DNA from: Peromyscus leucopus
Lineage: Eukaryota; Chordata; Mammalia; Rodentia; Cricetidae
Reading direction: 5' to 3'
NCBI RefSeq assembly: GCF_004664715.2
Contig: NC_051071.1
Coordinates: 4,303,501-4,367,500 of the forward strand
Length of the DNA: 64,000 nucleotides
Positions 34,972-46,370 of this stretch are shown in pieces. How positions within the stretch are numbered: position 1 is the stretch's first letter; each line of letters begins with the position of its first letter. The position numbers and the translations under genes were made by a program. The notes under the pieces were generated by a model. That model had not been told where the DNA came from and ran no database searches. It was given only the letters and a program-made list of their open reading frames with translations.

Positions 34972-36119
34972 TTAACCAGATTGGAACCCAAAGGGCCTAG
35001 GGATCTCCACAGGTTCTCTTATCTGGCGATGTCTAGCCCTAGGGGCCCCTGTGTGTAAGAGATAGTATTGCAGTGGGTTTGGCCAGAGGTCCTCTTTGAT
35101 GATCTGTGTGATCCTGTCACGCTCTGGATGGCTGTGGTCTGAAAGCTAGGTGAAGAAACTACACGTGGCATCCTGGTTCCCATGAATGAAGGGCTGAGGT
35201 TCATGGCCAGGGCGCCATTTGATTGGAGTGGAGAGTGATATCACTTGGCCAGTGGGTCTGACCTCGTAGTCATTGACGATCAGAGTGTTTCTGAAGAAGG
35301 GGTTTCTTAAAAAGAACTTGAACCGGCAGCTTGCCCTAGAGAGACTGGACTCCTTCACTTCCAGGTTGGTTATGTATCTTAACATTTCCACATCTTGGCC
35401 CCGTAATCATTTCGAACAGCTGTGGGTAGTTTCGAGGGGCGGTGACCCAGAAGCCTGGGATGCTCTGGATGCCGTAGTTGCTGTGCTCCAGATAGTACTG
35501 ATGGATTGCCCATGCTCCAGCTGCTGAAGGGCGCGGTCGGCCTGGGTATTCATAGTGTTCAGATCCAGCTGGACAGCTTCCAGGGACCTCATCTGCAGAA
35601 CCACATTCAGGAGGCTCGGCCCTGACTCCTCCGCCCCACTGTTTGCCTCCACATCCATTGTCTGCTGGCTTCTCAGCCCCTTCCTCCCCTGCGCTCTTGT
35701 CGGTCTTCTAGACCTTGGCCTTGCCTTAGCCACGCAAGGGGGGAGAGGGGGTAGGCCTCACTGCGCTGCAGCTTTCTGGGGCCTTTGCCCCGCCTGGACC
35801 TGGCAGGCCTCACGTGAGGCTGTTGTCAGGGGTGGCCTCCAGGCCTTCGGGGTGGTGAGGCCACCTCTTGCCCCACCCCGTCGATGCCCACTGCGAAGGT
35901 GTGGCCAGGATTCCGGCAGGCTCGGTTCTGGGGAGTCTCCTTGCAGCAGGCTCCTAGGAGGCTCCATGTTCCTCTGCAGGCCCGGGTGCCATGCTGTGCT
36001 CACCTGCCCCGGTGGCCTGCATCGCCCTATCCGAGGCCCTGCCAGGCACCACAGTCAGGGGTTGTGAGACTGAAGGTGTGGAGGGCAGGACTCGGCTCCG
36101 TCCCACCGAGGGAGCTCAC
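34972..36119 (-). pseudogene. Tspyl1: Retropseudogene of Tspyl1 (TSPY/SET/NAP1 family)
   Basis: The minus strand encodes a broken copy of a TSPY-like nucleosome-assembly-family protein. Recognisable blocks are '[19 protein letters not shown]', '[10 protein letters not shown]', '[13 protein letters not shown]', '[19 protein letters not shown]', '[16 protein letters not shown]' and a C-terminal 'FGFQSG' before the stop at 34,974-34,972. These fit TSPYL1 better than TSPYL2 or TSPYL4 (from memory). The initiator is GTG (36,119-36,117), there is an in-frame TAG at 35,148-35,146 where the family has Trp, and several frame changes. About 382 codons is shorter than the roughly 430-residue parent. The parent gene is itself intronless, so lack of introns alone does not prove retroposition. 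Confidence 0.85.
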
Positions 36120-36320
36120 GTCGGAGCAGCCAGACTGGGCAGAACGGTCGTCTTCCTCACAGGCCCGGCCGCCGACCTTTGGTGTGGTGGTTGGACACTG
36201 GGCAGTGGGGCTGTGGTGCCCTGCGCTGGGCTGCTGTTCGAGTCTCATGAGATCCACGCGAACCCGTCCCTCGCCTGTCCCACAGTTTTCACAGAAGCTT
36301 GCAATAGCACTGCAGGATAA
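36120..36320 (-). pseudogene. Tspyl1: 5' UTR-like part of the Tspyl1 retropseudogene
   Basis: GC-rich sequence with several CpGs continues upstream of the dead start and stops near 36,320, where AT-rich DNA resumes. This fits a copied 5' UTR of a CpG-island promoter. Confidence 0.5.
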
Positions 36321-36369
36321 TGTAAATATGTTTTTATCCAGTGGATTGAGAACAGCATAGGTATTCTGT

Positions 36370-36450
36370 AGTTGGGTCTGTAGCCTAGGCCAGTCTAATT
36401 CTGCCAGGCTCAGGCTGCAGGGTGCTGGGATTAGCGCCACGCCTGGCCAC
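36370..36450 (-). mobile_element. Old B1-type SINE fragment
   Basis: 'gtctgtagcctaggccagtctaattctgccaggctcaggctgcagggtgctgggattagcgccacgcc' is a reversed B1 left part. Confidence 0.6.
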
Positions 36451-36519
36451 TTCTCTTAAGCATTGACCACCCCCACCCCCAGTTTTTTCAACTAAGTATT
36501 CTCTTTTTCATATTGACTG

Positions 36520-36592
36520 GGGGAGAGGATTGAAGTCAGGCCCTCATGCATGCTCGGCAAGTTATCTGTCTATTCAGCTATGTCCCTAGCCC
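36520..36592 (-). mobile_element. ID/B4-like SINE fragment
   Basis: 'ttgaagtcaggccctcatgcatgctcggcaagttatctgtctattcagctatgtccctagccc' is a reversed tRNA-like head. Confidence 0.55.
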
Positions 36593-36723
36593 TTCATATT
36601 TTTTAAGAATCTTTTATGCATGTTAGATGCTTAGTCAATTTCAGATGTGTGCATTGTAAATCTCCCACTTTGTTTGTTGTTTCGTCTTATGTGCGGTGTG
36701 TGTGTATGTGTGAGAAATAGTGT

Positions 36724-36725
<2 letters not shown>

Positions 36726-36768
<43 letters not shown>
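36726..36768. repeat. (GT)n microsatellite
   Basis: About 21 GT units abutting the tail of a B1. Confidence 0.97.
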
Positions 36769-36773
<5 letters not shown>

Positions 36774-36945
36774 AGACAGGGCTTCACCCTGGCTACCCTG
36801 GAATTCATTCACTCTGTAGGCCAGGCTGACTTGGAACTCATAGAAGTCTGCCTGCTTCTGTTGGCCTCAAACTCACAGAAGTCTGCCTGTCTCTGCCTCC
36901 CAAGTGCTGGGATTAAAGGCATGCAGCACCACCGCCAAGTTAGTG
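36769..36945 (-). mobile_element. B1 SINE with internal duplication
   Basis: A reversed B1 in which the 'ctgacttggaactcatagaagtctgcctgcttctg' segment is followed by a second version, 'ggcctcaaactcacagaagtctgcctgtctctgcc'. The element is thus about 36 bp longer than usual. Confidence 0.85.
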
Positions 36946-36949
36946 TCTC

Positions 36950-37025
36950 TTTCTTTAGCCTAGACTAGTCTTTAACTCACAACAATCCTCCTTCTCCAGC
37001 TTCCTAAGTGCTAAAATTAACAATT
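36950..37025 (-). mobile_element. Old B1 fragment
   Basis: 'tagcctagactagtctttaactcacaacaatcctccttctcc' and 'taagtgctaaaattaac' are an eroded reversed B1. Confidence 0.6.
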
Positions 37026-37030
37026 GTGTG

Positions 37031-37490
37031 TATATGAACAGTCTTATTAAATAAGAAACACAGAGCCAATTGCAGAGTTAAAAGCCCAAGAGGTCAGAGC
37101 AGTAGCTGAGAGCTGAGACTTAAAACCGCCTTTCTTACCCTTTGCTGCCGCTGTCGTCCTTCCCCTCAGAAAGAGACCTACTTCCTGTGTATCTGTCTTT
37201 TTACTGACTTTCTGTTCTGCCTTCTCATTGGTTATAAACCCAACCACATGACCTCCTAGTCACTTCCTGTCTATACAGACCTCCATGTCTTCTATGGTTG
37301 GTTTTGAGATTAAAGGCGTGTGTCTCCATGCTGGCTGTATCCTTGAACACACAGAGATCTGCCTAGCTTTGCCTCCCAAATGCTGAGATTAAAGGCATGT
37401 GCCACCACTGCCCAGCTTCTACTATGGCTTGCTATTAGCTCTGACCCCCAGACAACTTTATTTATTAACATACAAATAAAATATCACCAT
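37031..37490 (-). mobile_element. Composite LTR-like repeat containing B1 units
   Basis: The minus strand begins 'atggtgatattttatttgtatg', has 'taataaataaagttgtctggggg', then two B1-like segments ('gccaccactgcccagc' side and 'ttgagattaaaggcgtgtgtctcc' side on the plus strand), and ends '...tttcttatttaataagactg'. A related layout occurs at 45.65-46.05 kb. I read it as an LTR or LTR-like repeat that absorbed B1 sequence. Confidence 0.6.
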
Positions 37491-37539
37491 AGTTATGTGC
37501 TACAACACCCAATTTTTTCACTATTTTTCATTCCTCTTT

Positions 37540-37582
37540 AGAGGTTTTTTGTTTTTGTCTTGTTTTGTTGTTGTTGCCCTAT

Positions 37583-37614
<32 letters not shown>

Positions 37615-37617
37615 TAA
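37540..37617. repeat. (TTTTG)n low-complexity tract
   Basis: T-rich sequence with several 'ttttg' units in series at 37,581-37,610. Confidence 0.85.
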
Positions 37618-38736
37618 ACTGCCTGTCCAAGATTGTTCACATTTATATCTGCCACCCATCTGGAGATTTTTGTAAATGGTGTGATAAGGATCTTGATTTA
37701 TTTTATGCATATGAATATCTAATTGACCCAGTCCATGTTTACTGGAAAGACACTTTCTTTCCTATACATAAATTTTTTAAAAATATTTTCATCTAAAGGG
37801 ATATATGGCTTTAACCATTGATCAAATGACCTGGCCTAACTTTAAGGAGTCAGGGAGGTAAAGTCCCCACCCCTTACCCTCACCCCCTGTGCCCCAACCG
37901 CATTGAGTGAGATGATAACAGGAAGAGTATGGTGAGGACATTGACCCTTCACAGAGTATAACTTGGGTAATGTGTAAAAGACCAACAGAGTTTGGCCAAA
38001 GACAGTAACAGGAGAAATGTATGAAAGATAATGCAGAGCATCAGCAATAACTGATACTAAAAGGAGCAAGAGAGAGTGCATAAGCAGTGCTTTGAATCAA
38101 AAACAGCCACAGTGGTGCTTTACAGAAATTAAGAGAACATTGGGGCAGCTTTGTGCCAGTATATTTTCAGACTTAAATGAAGTATGTAACTTGATGGAAA
38201 TACATAACTCATTAACATTGACAACCAGGTACACAATCAAAAACCTACATAGACCTAGAAGCAATAAATAAATCAGGAGTTTGGGGTAAAGTCCACAAAA
38301 ATAACAAGAGGTTCAAATGATTTCATGACAAATGCTATCAACCCTTTAAGGAACACATCATGCATTTTGGTATTCATTAAACATCCAATAAGTGTTTGTT
38401 GTACACCTACTGTGTGCCTGCCATTCTTCAAAATCCATGAACATTTTCCCTCTTACAGTTTATATTTTAGCAAGGGAGGAAAAAAGCAGCACATTAGAAA
38501 GTTACAAACCTTGTGGAAGAAACAATAAAAATAGACTAAAAGGATAGAGTGTTCTGGGAGTAGTAAACAGACTACTATGTAACTGGGGTCAAAGGCGAAG
38601 CCTCATTGTTACTTACATGTTTATCTTGGAAAAGAGCATTCTAGGAGAGAAGAAGGTAGCAGAAGATAGGAGATAGCCTGGGCTATTCAAAGAGCATGGA
38701 AGTAGAGTCAATGTGGAAGGCTAAGTCGATAGGGCT
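37618..38736. other. Unassigned interval
   Basis: No named gene or repeat; average composition. Confidence 0.4.
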
Positions 38737-39012
38737 CTGTGACGGTTTATCTTCACTGTCAGTGTTTCTAGAAAGATTTAACTGACCCATCCTGAATGTG
38801 GGCAGCACCAATCCGCAGGCCAGAGTCCCAGTCTGAATGAAAAGGAGAAAGTAAGCCATACACTAGCACTCATCTCCCTGTGCTCCCTGACTCTTGACGT
38901 GACGTGACAGGCCCTGGTATCCTGCTGTTTCAATGGCTGTTTTGGTCTTTCCTTCTCTTAGTCACTTTTGTCAGATATTTGTCACAGCAACAGGAAAAGT
39001 GGCTAACACAGG
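38737..39012 (+). mobile_element. Rodent medium-reiterated repeat
   Basis: 'gtgacggtttatcttcactgtcag', 'ctagaaagatttaactgacccatcctgaatgtgggcagcacc', 'ttttgtcagatatttgtcacagcaacaggaaaagtggctaacacagg' is a common rodent interspersed repeat, with a deletion in the middle. Confidence 0.6.
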
Positions 39013-39766
39013 ACTTATATCCTTTTGAAATCGTTTTGGATTTTATTCTTAGTGAACTGGGAAATCACTATAGGATTTTGAATGGAGGACTCAAAATCTG
39101 CTTTATGTTTTATATAGATCACTCTGGCTTGTAGGTAAGGTGTAGACTGTGTGGAAGCAATGATACATTTTAGGGAAGTCTTTTAGGATATGATTCCAGT
39201 TGTCAAGATGAAGCATGTTTCTCTTATCAGGTGGTAGCAGTAGCAGTGGATAGATATGATATAGGGGTACAATTAGAATGATTTTTATATTAACTGGATA
39301 GTGGGGTATAAAAAGAAGTCAAGAATAGCCCCCTAAGATTCGGACCAGAACAGCTAGTACAACTGAGTTGGAAGAAGAAAAGATGGGAGAAGTTGAGATG
39401 GAGTGATCTTCGCAGGAAAAGTGTGTGCTTTGGACATACTAAGCTGGAGGTGACTTGGGCAGTAGAGTTCTGGTGCCAGTATGCATCATGAGTTTGCAGG
39501 TTAGAACTGAGGACATTCGTGTCAGAGATAATGGGTGTATGTGGTCATAAAAGGCTTGCAGGCTCAAGTTATGAGGTTGAGAAAAGGAAGCAGCAAAACT
39601 AACACAGAGACTGAGGAGTGATTGGGGATGGGTGGGAGGGAAGCCAGGAGAGGGTGGTGTATTGGAAATCAAAGACGGAAATGGAAGTGCTCAAGTGTGG
39701 GCTGAAGTTAGGTCAATGAGGAGAAGTCACAGCTGGAATTTAGAGCAGAAGGGTCATTGGTGAGAG
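39013..39766. other. Unassigned interval
   Basis: No feature that I can support. Confidence 0.4.
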
Positions 39767-40140
39767 AGTCTTAGTTACTTTTCAATTGCTGTGATAAGAC
39801 TCTTTGACCAAAGCAACTAGAAGAAAGGTTTTATTGTGGAGCTTACAGTTTCAGGAGATGAGTCCATAACCATTGTGGTGAGGAGCATGGCAGCAGGCAG
39901 GTAGGCATAGTGATGAAGCAATAGCTGAGAGCTTCATCCTGATCCACAAACAAGAAGCAGAGGTGGCAGGACAACTGGGAATGATGTGGGCTTTTGAAAC
40001 CTCAAAACCAACCCCATTGACACACCTTCTCCAACAAGGCCACACCTCCTAATTCTTCCCAAGCAGTCCCACCAATTGGGGACCAAGCATTCAAATACGT
40101 GAGCCTGTGGGGCCCATTCTCATTTAAACCACCCATGAGT
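39767..40140 (-). mobile_element. Rodent medium-reiterated repeat
   Basis: 'cttagttacttttcaattgctgtgataag', 'gcttacagtttcagg', 'ttctccaacaaggccacacctcctaattcttcc', 'ggggcccattctcatttaaaccaccca' is the reverse of the repeat at 29.8 kb and is more complete. Confidence 0.65.
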
Positions 40141-40451
40141 CAAGAGTACTTTCAGTGGCTTGCTAGGAAATAGAATAGGTCTTAAAAGAACAGAAGGAAA
40201 GAAATTGGCAACAGTGTACATTGGCTGTTCTTTTGAATAATTCTGTTCCAAATGGAAACAAAGAAATGGGGTCATGACAAGAACAGTCTCAGTGGAGGTG
40301 ACAGTTTGGAGAAAATAGGAATGGAAAAATTAAAAGAGAAAATATAACCAATTCTTTTGAAGGTTTATTTTTTTCTTTGAAGAAATGAGATGATGGCTGA
40401 TAGAAATGTGGGCCAAAGAAAGTGCTGTTTTCTTTTTAAGTGATAGAAAAA

Positions 40452-40569
40452 AAGGCTGGTGAAATGACTCACTTGATAAAAGCACTTCCTACAGAAGCCT
40501 AACTGGTTCATGCTTAGTCCTTGGAACCCTTGGGTACAGAAGGAAACCAACTCAGGAAAGTTCTCCTCT
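40452..40569 (+). mobile_element. tRNA-head SINE, left part (interrupted)
   Basis: 'aaggctggtgaaatgactcacttgataaaagcac' and 'aaccaactcaggaaagttctcctct' match the family at 11.6 kb up to its 'gttgtcctctgac' region, where homology breaks off and resumes at about 41,080. Confidence 0.65.
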
Positions 40570-41079
40570 CGCTACTGATGGTTGAGATTTGGGCTGGGTA
40601 TTTCCAAATTCTTGGTCTTTAACCTGAAGAACTGGAAATGTGGGGTTTATAAAGAGTTATAAAAAGAAGCAAGACAACTTTGTTTGGGGCAGAGTGATGG
40701 TTAAAGTTATAGAGGGAGACACTCAGGACTGATGGAGGCCCCCAAATGAGAACACTCAAGGGTCCAATTATTGGGTGCTTTCTTTAGTGGGGTTGGAGAG
40801 GAGGAGTTTGGTTACTAAGGGGTATAGTTAGAATGGCTCTCTATTTTGATTGATAGATTAGGTCATACATTTATTTTTCTTGCAGCACATGCCCTTTCCC
40901 ATAATCATATGCAAACCCATATTATTCATAGGCATAAGATAGTTAACAGGGAATGCTTCCTTAAAGATTACTAGAGGACACAGTGCATGTGAAGGAATTG
41001 GGATACCAAGTGTACTATTACAAGAATGAAAGATGCATAACCCAAAATCAAATGGAGCTCCTGGGTTACTGATAAACTG
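40570..41079. mobile_element. Insertion of about 510 bp splitting a SINE
   Basis: The block separates the two halves of one SINE and is bounded by the 8-bp repeat 'tctcctct' (40,562-40,569 and 41,080-41,087). I recognise no coding sequence or clear terminal inverted repeats. It may be a DNA transposon of hAT type or an LTR, but the class is open. Confidence 0.45.
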
Positions 41080-41180
41080 TCTCCTCTATTTATCTGTCTC
41101 ACTCTGACTTTCATGGCACATACTCTCATACTTACACATCATATGCATTCATCATACATGCAATAATACATTTTCAAAAT
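41080..41180 (+). mobile_element. tRNA-head SINE, right part
   Basis: 'ctgactttcatggcacatactctcatac' followed by CA-rich and A-rich sequence matches the 3' part of the SINE begun at 40,452. Confidence 0.55.
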
Positions 41181-43609
41181 TAAATTTGAGAAAAAGATGC
41201 ATGTATATATGATTCTGTGGATGATCTAATAGAGAGCAAAGACTAATGGTGTAGGAGATGGGAGGAGAGTTATCAAACACACGCCTTGATAGATGAGATA
41301 GAGCCCATGCCTGACATGACAATTTTACCTCTGATAACTGGCAGGAGGGCAGAGTGTGAGGATGGATACACAGGTGGCAGAAAGGATAACTAGATTCATG
41401 GAATTGTCTTCTGAATGCTTCAGCATTCTCAGAAAAGTAGAAAGCAAGATTGTGGAGTAAGCATGAGGACATGACAAGAGCCTGTGGGAATCTGAGGAGA
41501 GAGAAGAAAGTGTGGTAGGGTTACCATGAGAATATATGAGTGACTGGACTGTGGGGTGATGTTCAAACAGCATTAGAGTTGTGAATTTGAAACTTAGCAC
41601 ATTACCATGGTTGTGAATCTTCCTCCAGCCCCAAGCAGTCTCCAGGTGCAGTGTGAGAAAACATTTGTATTTAGTCAGAGCTGAAGCAAGAATAGCAAGA
41701 GTATGATTGCAGTAATTGGTCTTAGAATTCCAGCTGTAAGGACAGAGATGCACAGAGGAGAGGGCCAGTGAAAAGGTGGTCTGACTGTGGGGCAAGAGCC
41801 TGGATACTGAAGGGTTACAAAGGGAAGCTAGAAGTGTGAGAGATAGTGGACTGCAGAGGATTTGTCAGAATCCCACTTTTCTGTCCATGTGGGGCTATCA
41901 TGGGGCCAGTTGAAGTCAAGGTCATTGCCGGTTGCAAGTGAGTGAACTACGAGGCCAGGGTTTGAAGGATCCCCTGTGTGCATATTGAAATCATTGAAAT
42001 TGAAGACCAGAGAGAAGCAGAAATGAGCCCAGAACCAACATTCTCGATAAATGTGGGGAATGATATGTATAGCAATAATGCAAAGTGGTCTGACTCATCA
42101 GGACATTCAAAGCTGTGTGTGTATTGTGGAGCTAAGGTACAGAATCACCACTTCTGGGTAAACTTTCACTATCAGGAAAGCAGATACTCAAGAATTTCAT
42201 ATTTCTAACATCGCAGACCCTGTTATATGCTATTTTATTTTCTTTTAAGAACCTAAAATACCCCTTACAAAATAGGCAATCAAAAACAGGAACCATATAT
42301 CCTTTTTAAAAATTAAATGTGAATGCTGATGATAGTTTTTGAGTTCAGTGTGAAATGTTGTTCCCTTATGATGTTCCATTTTGCTAGTATCATAGGGAGG
42401 AGCCAGAAACCACTGAAGAGAACAGTTGCAACCCCAGGAAAACACATTCTGCTTGCATCTTACTGTTGTTTCTGTTGTGTTGGTTTTAGAATTAGCAAAT
42501 AGAACTAAAACAGAATTTCCAAAATGCAGTCAAAAGAGAAGAGAATGGAGCTAAGGGAAGAAAAAGGGGGCTTCTTGGGGAGATTTCAGTTGAGTTACAC
42601 ATCTATCTGCTTGCAGAATTGCTGGCATATTTAAAATCTCTGAGAAACAGAAAAAGCATGACTTTACAAAGGTAAAGTGAATGTAAGATGAAAGAAGAGA
42701 GCCTGTGAATTACAGCCATGTTATCCTTTGACTCCTCAAATATTGTTACTCAGTTCCAATTTGTTTTGAAAGGGATACCTCACAAGCCATTTGACTTATT
42801 TAAACAGCCTTGTTTGTTCAGAACTATTGTTCATTGGACTAGGCCACCCAGTATAGGAAACTAAGAAATGAAAAGCATGTTGGTAGGCCATAGAAGAAAG
42901 ATATTGTTAATCTCCTGTTTCCCTCAGAGAGTAAAGTAAGCTTTTTGTAAAGGGCATGGTTACATAGAAGCCTTAAGTGGTTTCCTGAATGGCTTTATAG
43001 CTGTGCCAGAGGCTCCTGCCTCTTAGAACGATCCGAGAGATCATGTAAATGTAGACAGTAGGGGGAAATGTTGCTAGTATTTAGATACTGATTTATCTTA
43101 GATAAGTTAATAATTATGATTAACTGTTTTCGAATATGCTCAAGCAGCAATACAGGCAACCGCCTCCTGAAGATGCAAGATACTGAAGGTCTGTGAAGTC
43201 CTGGCCCAGCTGACTGGCCCCAAGGTAGCAGAGACAGTTGGCAGGGCTAGCCCAACACAGTCAGGGGTAGGCAGAGCCACAGGCCCCTGACTGGACCTGG
43301 GTCCTAACCAGTGCCAAGTGCCTCCCCTTATGAATGCAGTAGAGTAGCAAAATACTAGTGGTATAGTGTTCATACTACATAGTGTCCAAACATCAGCCTT
43401 TATACCAGTTGTTGTTTTAGAATTTCTCAGAATTCACAAAAGTGTAACTAAATAAACTAAACAATGAATGCTTTTAAAATATAACAAAAAGTAAGTGTAC
43501 ATTTAGATGGCAAATAGTTCTAAAATGATCTATAATTTTGGTTCAAGACAGGAGGCCGGAAAGCTATAAAAAAACACTGAGTGCAATGGGGGGAAATGTG
43601 GGTTTTGAT
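41181..43609. other. Unassigned 2.4-kb interval
   Basis: This is a long stretch without named repeats. The 156-codon minus-strand frame near 41.3-41.8 kb shows no domain motif and I treat it as chance. Confidence 0.4.
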
Positions 43610-43627
43610 TGAATATTAGATTTTTAA

Positions 43628-43829
43628 AAATACTTATTTTATATATGTGTATGAGTGCCCCACATATGACGTGCATCGCACTGTGTGCTTTGTGCCTGGG
43701 GAGGCCAGAAGAAGACAGTGAATCCCCTGGAACTGGAGTTACAGATGGTTGTGAGCTGCCATGTGTATGCCAAGTCTTCTGCAAGAGCAGTAAGTGCTCT
43801 CAACTGCTAAGCCATTTCTCCAACCCCAG
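43628..43829 (-). mobile_element. B3 SINE with perfect 18-bp target-site duplication
   Basis: A full reversed B3 ('tgcctggggaggccagaagaagacag', 'aactggagttacagatggttgtgagctgcc', 'gctaagccatttctccaacccc') is flanked by 'tgaatattagatttttaa' at 43,610-43,627 and 43,830-43,847. The perfect duplication implies a fairly recent insertion. Confidence 0.95.
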
Positions 43830-44049
43830 TGAATATTAGATTTTTAATCAAATTATATGAATGGAGGGGTGGAGGTAAGGAAAAAATACAGTAAATGTTA
43901 ACTGGCAACACAGACACACACATGCATGCAAGAATGCATTCACACACAAAACATACAGAGTCATTTAGTCTTACTGTTCCTTCTGTGTTTTGGTACATGT
44001 ATAAAAGTTGTGTTAGAATGAGTGTCAACATATAATCACCATTCTCTTT

Positions 44050-44100
44050 TTAGGCTTGTGCACAAAGCACCATTACCAACTAAGCCATCTCACTGACCCA
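44050..44100 (-). mobile_element. B2/B3 head fragment
   Basis: 'gcaccattaccaactaagccatctcactgaccc' is the reversed tRNA-like head of a B2- or B3-type SINE. Confidence 0.5.
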
Positions 44101-44117
44101 AAGAAAGTGTTTTGTTA

Positions 44118-44193
44118 TTTTGGTTTTGGGTGGTCCTAGGGATTGAACCCAGGGCCTCAATCATGCTAGGCAAGTGCACTTTCCTAGCCCCAT
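44118..44193 (-). mobile_element. ID-like SINE fragment
   Basis: 'gggtggtcctagggattgaacccagggcctcaatcatgctaggcaagtgcac' and 'cctagcccc' form a reversed tRNA-Ala-like ID head. Confidence 0.65.
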
Positions 44194-44654
44194 AAACACC
44201 ATAGTTTTGAAAAAAGCTGGATGAGGGAGATGATGAAAAGCAGCAAGGAAAGGGGGAAGAACACAGATATAATCTGCTGGACTTGGGCAAATACTTAGCA
44301 TGTTTGATTCCAAATTTTCTTCTTCTTCTCTTTTATACATGCTGTCTGCAAGGGGTGATATGATGATTAAAATGATGACATACATTGCATAGATTATGTT
44401 ATCTGGCTGTATTTATTCCTTGTCCCAGAGCCATTCTGCCATTAAAGCCACAGAGAAAGAGAGGAAGGATGCCTCTCAAAAGAAGGGGCATAATAGTAGT
44501 GATTTCCCACTAAAAGTATAGTCCAAAAATTAGCAGCATTGCCCTCACCTGGAGTTTGTTGGATAAACACAATTTCAAGACTTCCCTGAATTCTCTAAAT
44601 TGGAGCCTGCATCTTAACAAGGTGCTGGGGCAATTCACCTATACATAAAAGCTG

Positions 44655-44825
44655 AAAAAGCTTGAACCTATGATGTGGCTCGGTGGGTAAAGGGGATTGC
44701 TGCCAAGTCTGATAGCCTGAATTCAATTACCCAACCTTACATGGTGGAAGGAAAGAACTGACTCCTGTAAGTTGTATACTGAGCACATGTGTGCTATGAC
44801 ACACCCACCCACATGCTAAGGAAGC
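44655..44825 (+). mobile_element. tRNA-head SINE (B2/B3/B4 superfamily)
   Basis: 'gatgtggctcggtgggtaaagg', 'tgccaagtctgatagcctgaattcaatta', 'acatggtggaaggaaagaactgactcctgtaagttg' match the family at 11.6 kb. Confidence 0.75.
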
Positions 44826-45651
44826 AGAGAAGATATAGTAGGATGCCTCCTTCCTTTTAGCCAAAGGGACTATGTGAAGAAGATGGAAGCCAGAACTGAG
44901 GCACTTACCTGCTGACTTTCATTTTCTGAGTCAGACTCCATAGAGGTGACCTGAGGATGGACTAAAAGAAAGCAAGCCAAGAGCACAGGAATGTGCATGC
45001 ATTTCCATCTGGAGACCTGTGCTCCCACTTGTGAGAACTAGCAGAGCGGGGACAGAGCAGCTGCAGTCTGGTGAACAGAGCGAGCCTGAGGTTACACTCT
45101 GAACTGCCCTTGATTCTCACAGATTCTCACAGATGCAGCAACCATAACTCAGAGGCTGGCTAGGAAGCTAGTTCAGGGAGGGAGAATGTAGTTATAAAGC
45201 ATTCCCTGGCTGGTAAGTAATGACAGTTGCTGACTATCGGAACCCAAGAGCTTCCTTGAACTGTACAGAATCAACTGGGAAGGACCTCTGACCTTTATCA
45301 GCCAAGGATTTAAGTATCAAGACCAGCAAGGCTCCAAAGATCCAGATACACACAGGGCCTTGCCATGGAGCTCAGAGGAAATGAGAACCATGCAAGTTTC
45401 TTCTCCCTTGGAGCCAGGAGATCACTAAACCATTCCCTTCCACATACCCAGACACTATCATGGAGAAAGATTGAGGAAAATATTAAAGTTATAACCATAT
45501 ACCCAAACAAGAAGAGTCCCTTAAAGAGGCTGCTACAATTACAGAATGAATTTTCCACAGAAGGGAGTATTAGAAAGAAAAAAACACACACTAATGCAAA
45601 ACTTGCAGAAAACACAAGGGTAGAAACTCAATTGCAGAATGTGGTGATATA
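44826..45651. other. Unassigned interval
   Basis: A short tandem 'gattctcaca' doublet lies near 45,112-45,133. I recognise nothing else. Confidence 0.4.
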
Positions 45652-46050
45652 TTGTGTACCCCAATAAAACTTGCCTGGGGATCAGAGGACAAAGTCAGCC
45701 ACTATATTAAACATAGAGGTCAGGCAGTAGTAGCACACTCCTTTAATCCTGGCATTCAGGAGGCAGAGATCCATCCAGACCACTGTGAGTTCAAGGCCAC
45801 ACTGGGAACAGAGCCAGGCATGGTGGCACACACCTTTAATCCCAGCACTAGGAAGAAAGTAAGATGCAGGGCACAGAAAGGTATATAAGACATGAGTAAA
45901 CAGGAAGTGTCTCTCATGAGGCTGAGGATTCCATGGAGATAAGAACATGGCTGGCTTGTTCTGTTTCTCTGATCTTTCAGCTTTCACCCCAATATCTGGC
46001 TCCAGGTTTTTGTTTTTTTTTTTATTAATAAGACGGTTTAGCAATTCATG
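45652..46050 (+). mobile_element. Composite LTR-like repeat containing B1 units
   Basis: The order is 'gtgtaccccaataaaacttgcctggggatcagag', a B1-like segment ('ggcagtagtagcacactcctttaatcctggc'), a second B1-like start ('gccaggcatggtggcacacacctttaatcccagcac'), then 'cagaaaggtatataagacatgag' with a TATA-like block and '...attaataagacggtttagcaattcatg'. It resembles the reversed repeat at 37.0 kb in plan. Confidence 0.6.
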
Positions 46051-46370
46051 TCAAAGCAGAATGTGATTTTATCTCTCTTACTACATGACAGAATGTGAAA
46101 AACTAAAGTAACAATATCAATCACCTATAAAACAGCAATGCAGTTGATCTTAATATACATCAGCAAGCTACAGGAAGATGTAGTAATTAAGAGCAGTAGC
46201 CACACACTTTTGTGCGAGGACATAGGTATGCAAGTCCAAAGACAGTTTCATAGAGTTGGTTCCTCCTTTGCACTTTTGTGTGAGTTCTGGGGAATCATGT
46301 CAATAGTTGGCATGACAAATGCCTGTTTACCTGCTGTGCCATCTCACAGAATCAAAAATTCATTTTTTCT
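46051..46370. other. Unassigned interval
   Basis: No feature that I can support. Confidence 0.4.

Noticed and set aside
36120..36320. A CpG-island promoter of a host gene.
   Set aside because: The CpG content is explained by copied Tspyl1 5' sequence and ends abruptly in AT-rich DNA; no downstream gene is intact.
35555..36440. Plus-strand frames of 109-170 codons in GC-rich DNA.
   Set aside because: They are antisense shadows of the Tspyl1 retropseudogene, kept open by high GC content.
41325..41795. A 156-codon minus-strand frame in single-copy-looking sequence.
   Set aside because: It has no recognisable motif, its composition is ordinary, and there is no splice or promoter context. I cannot support it as a gene.
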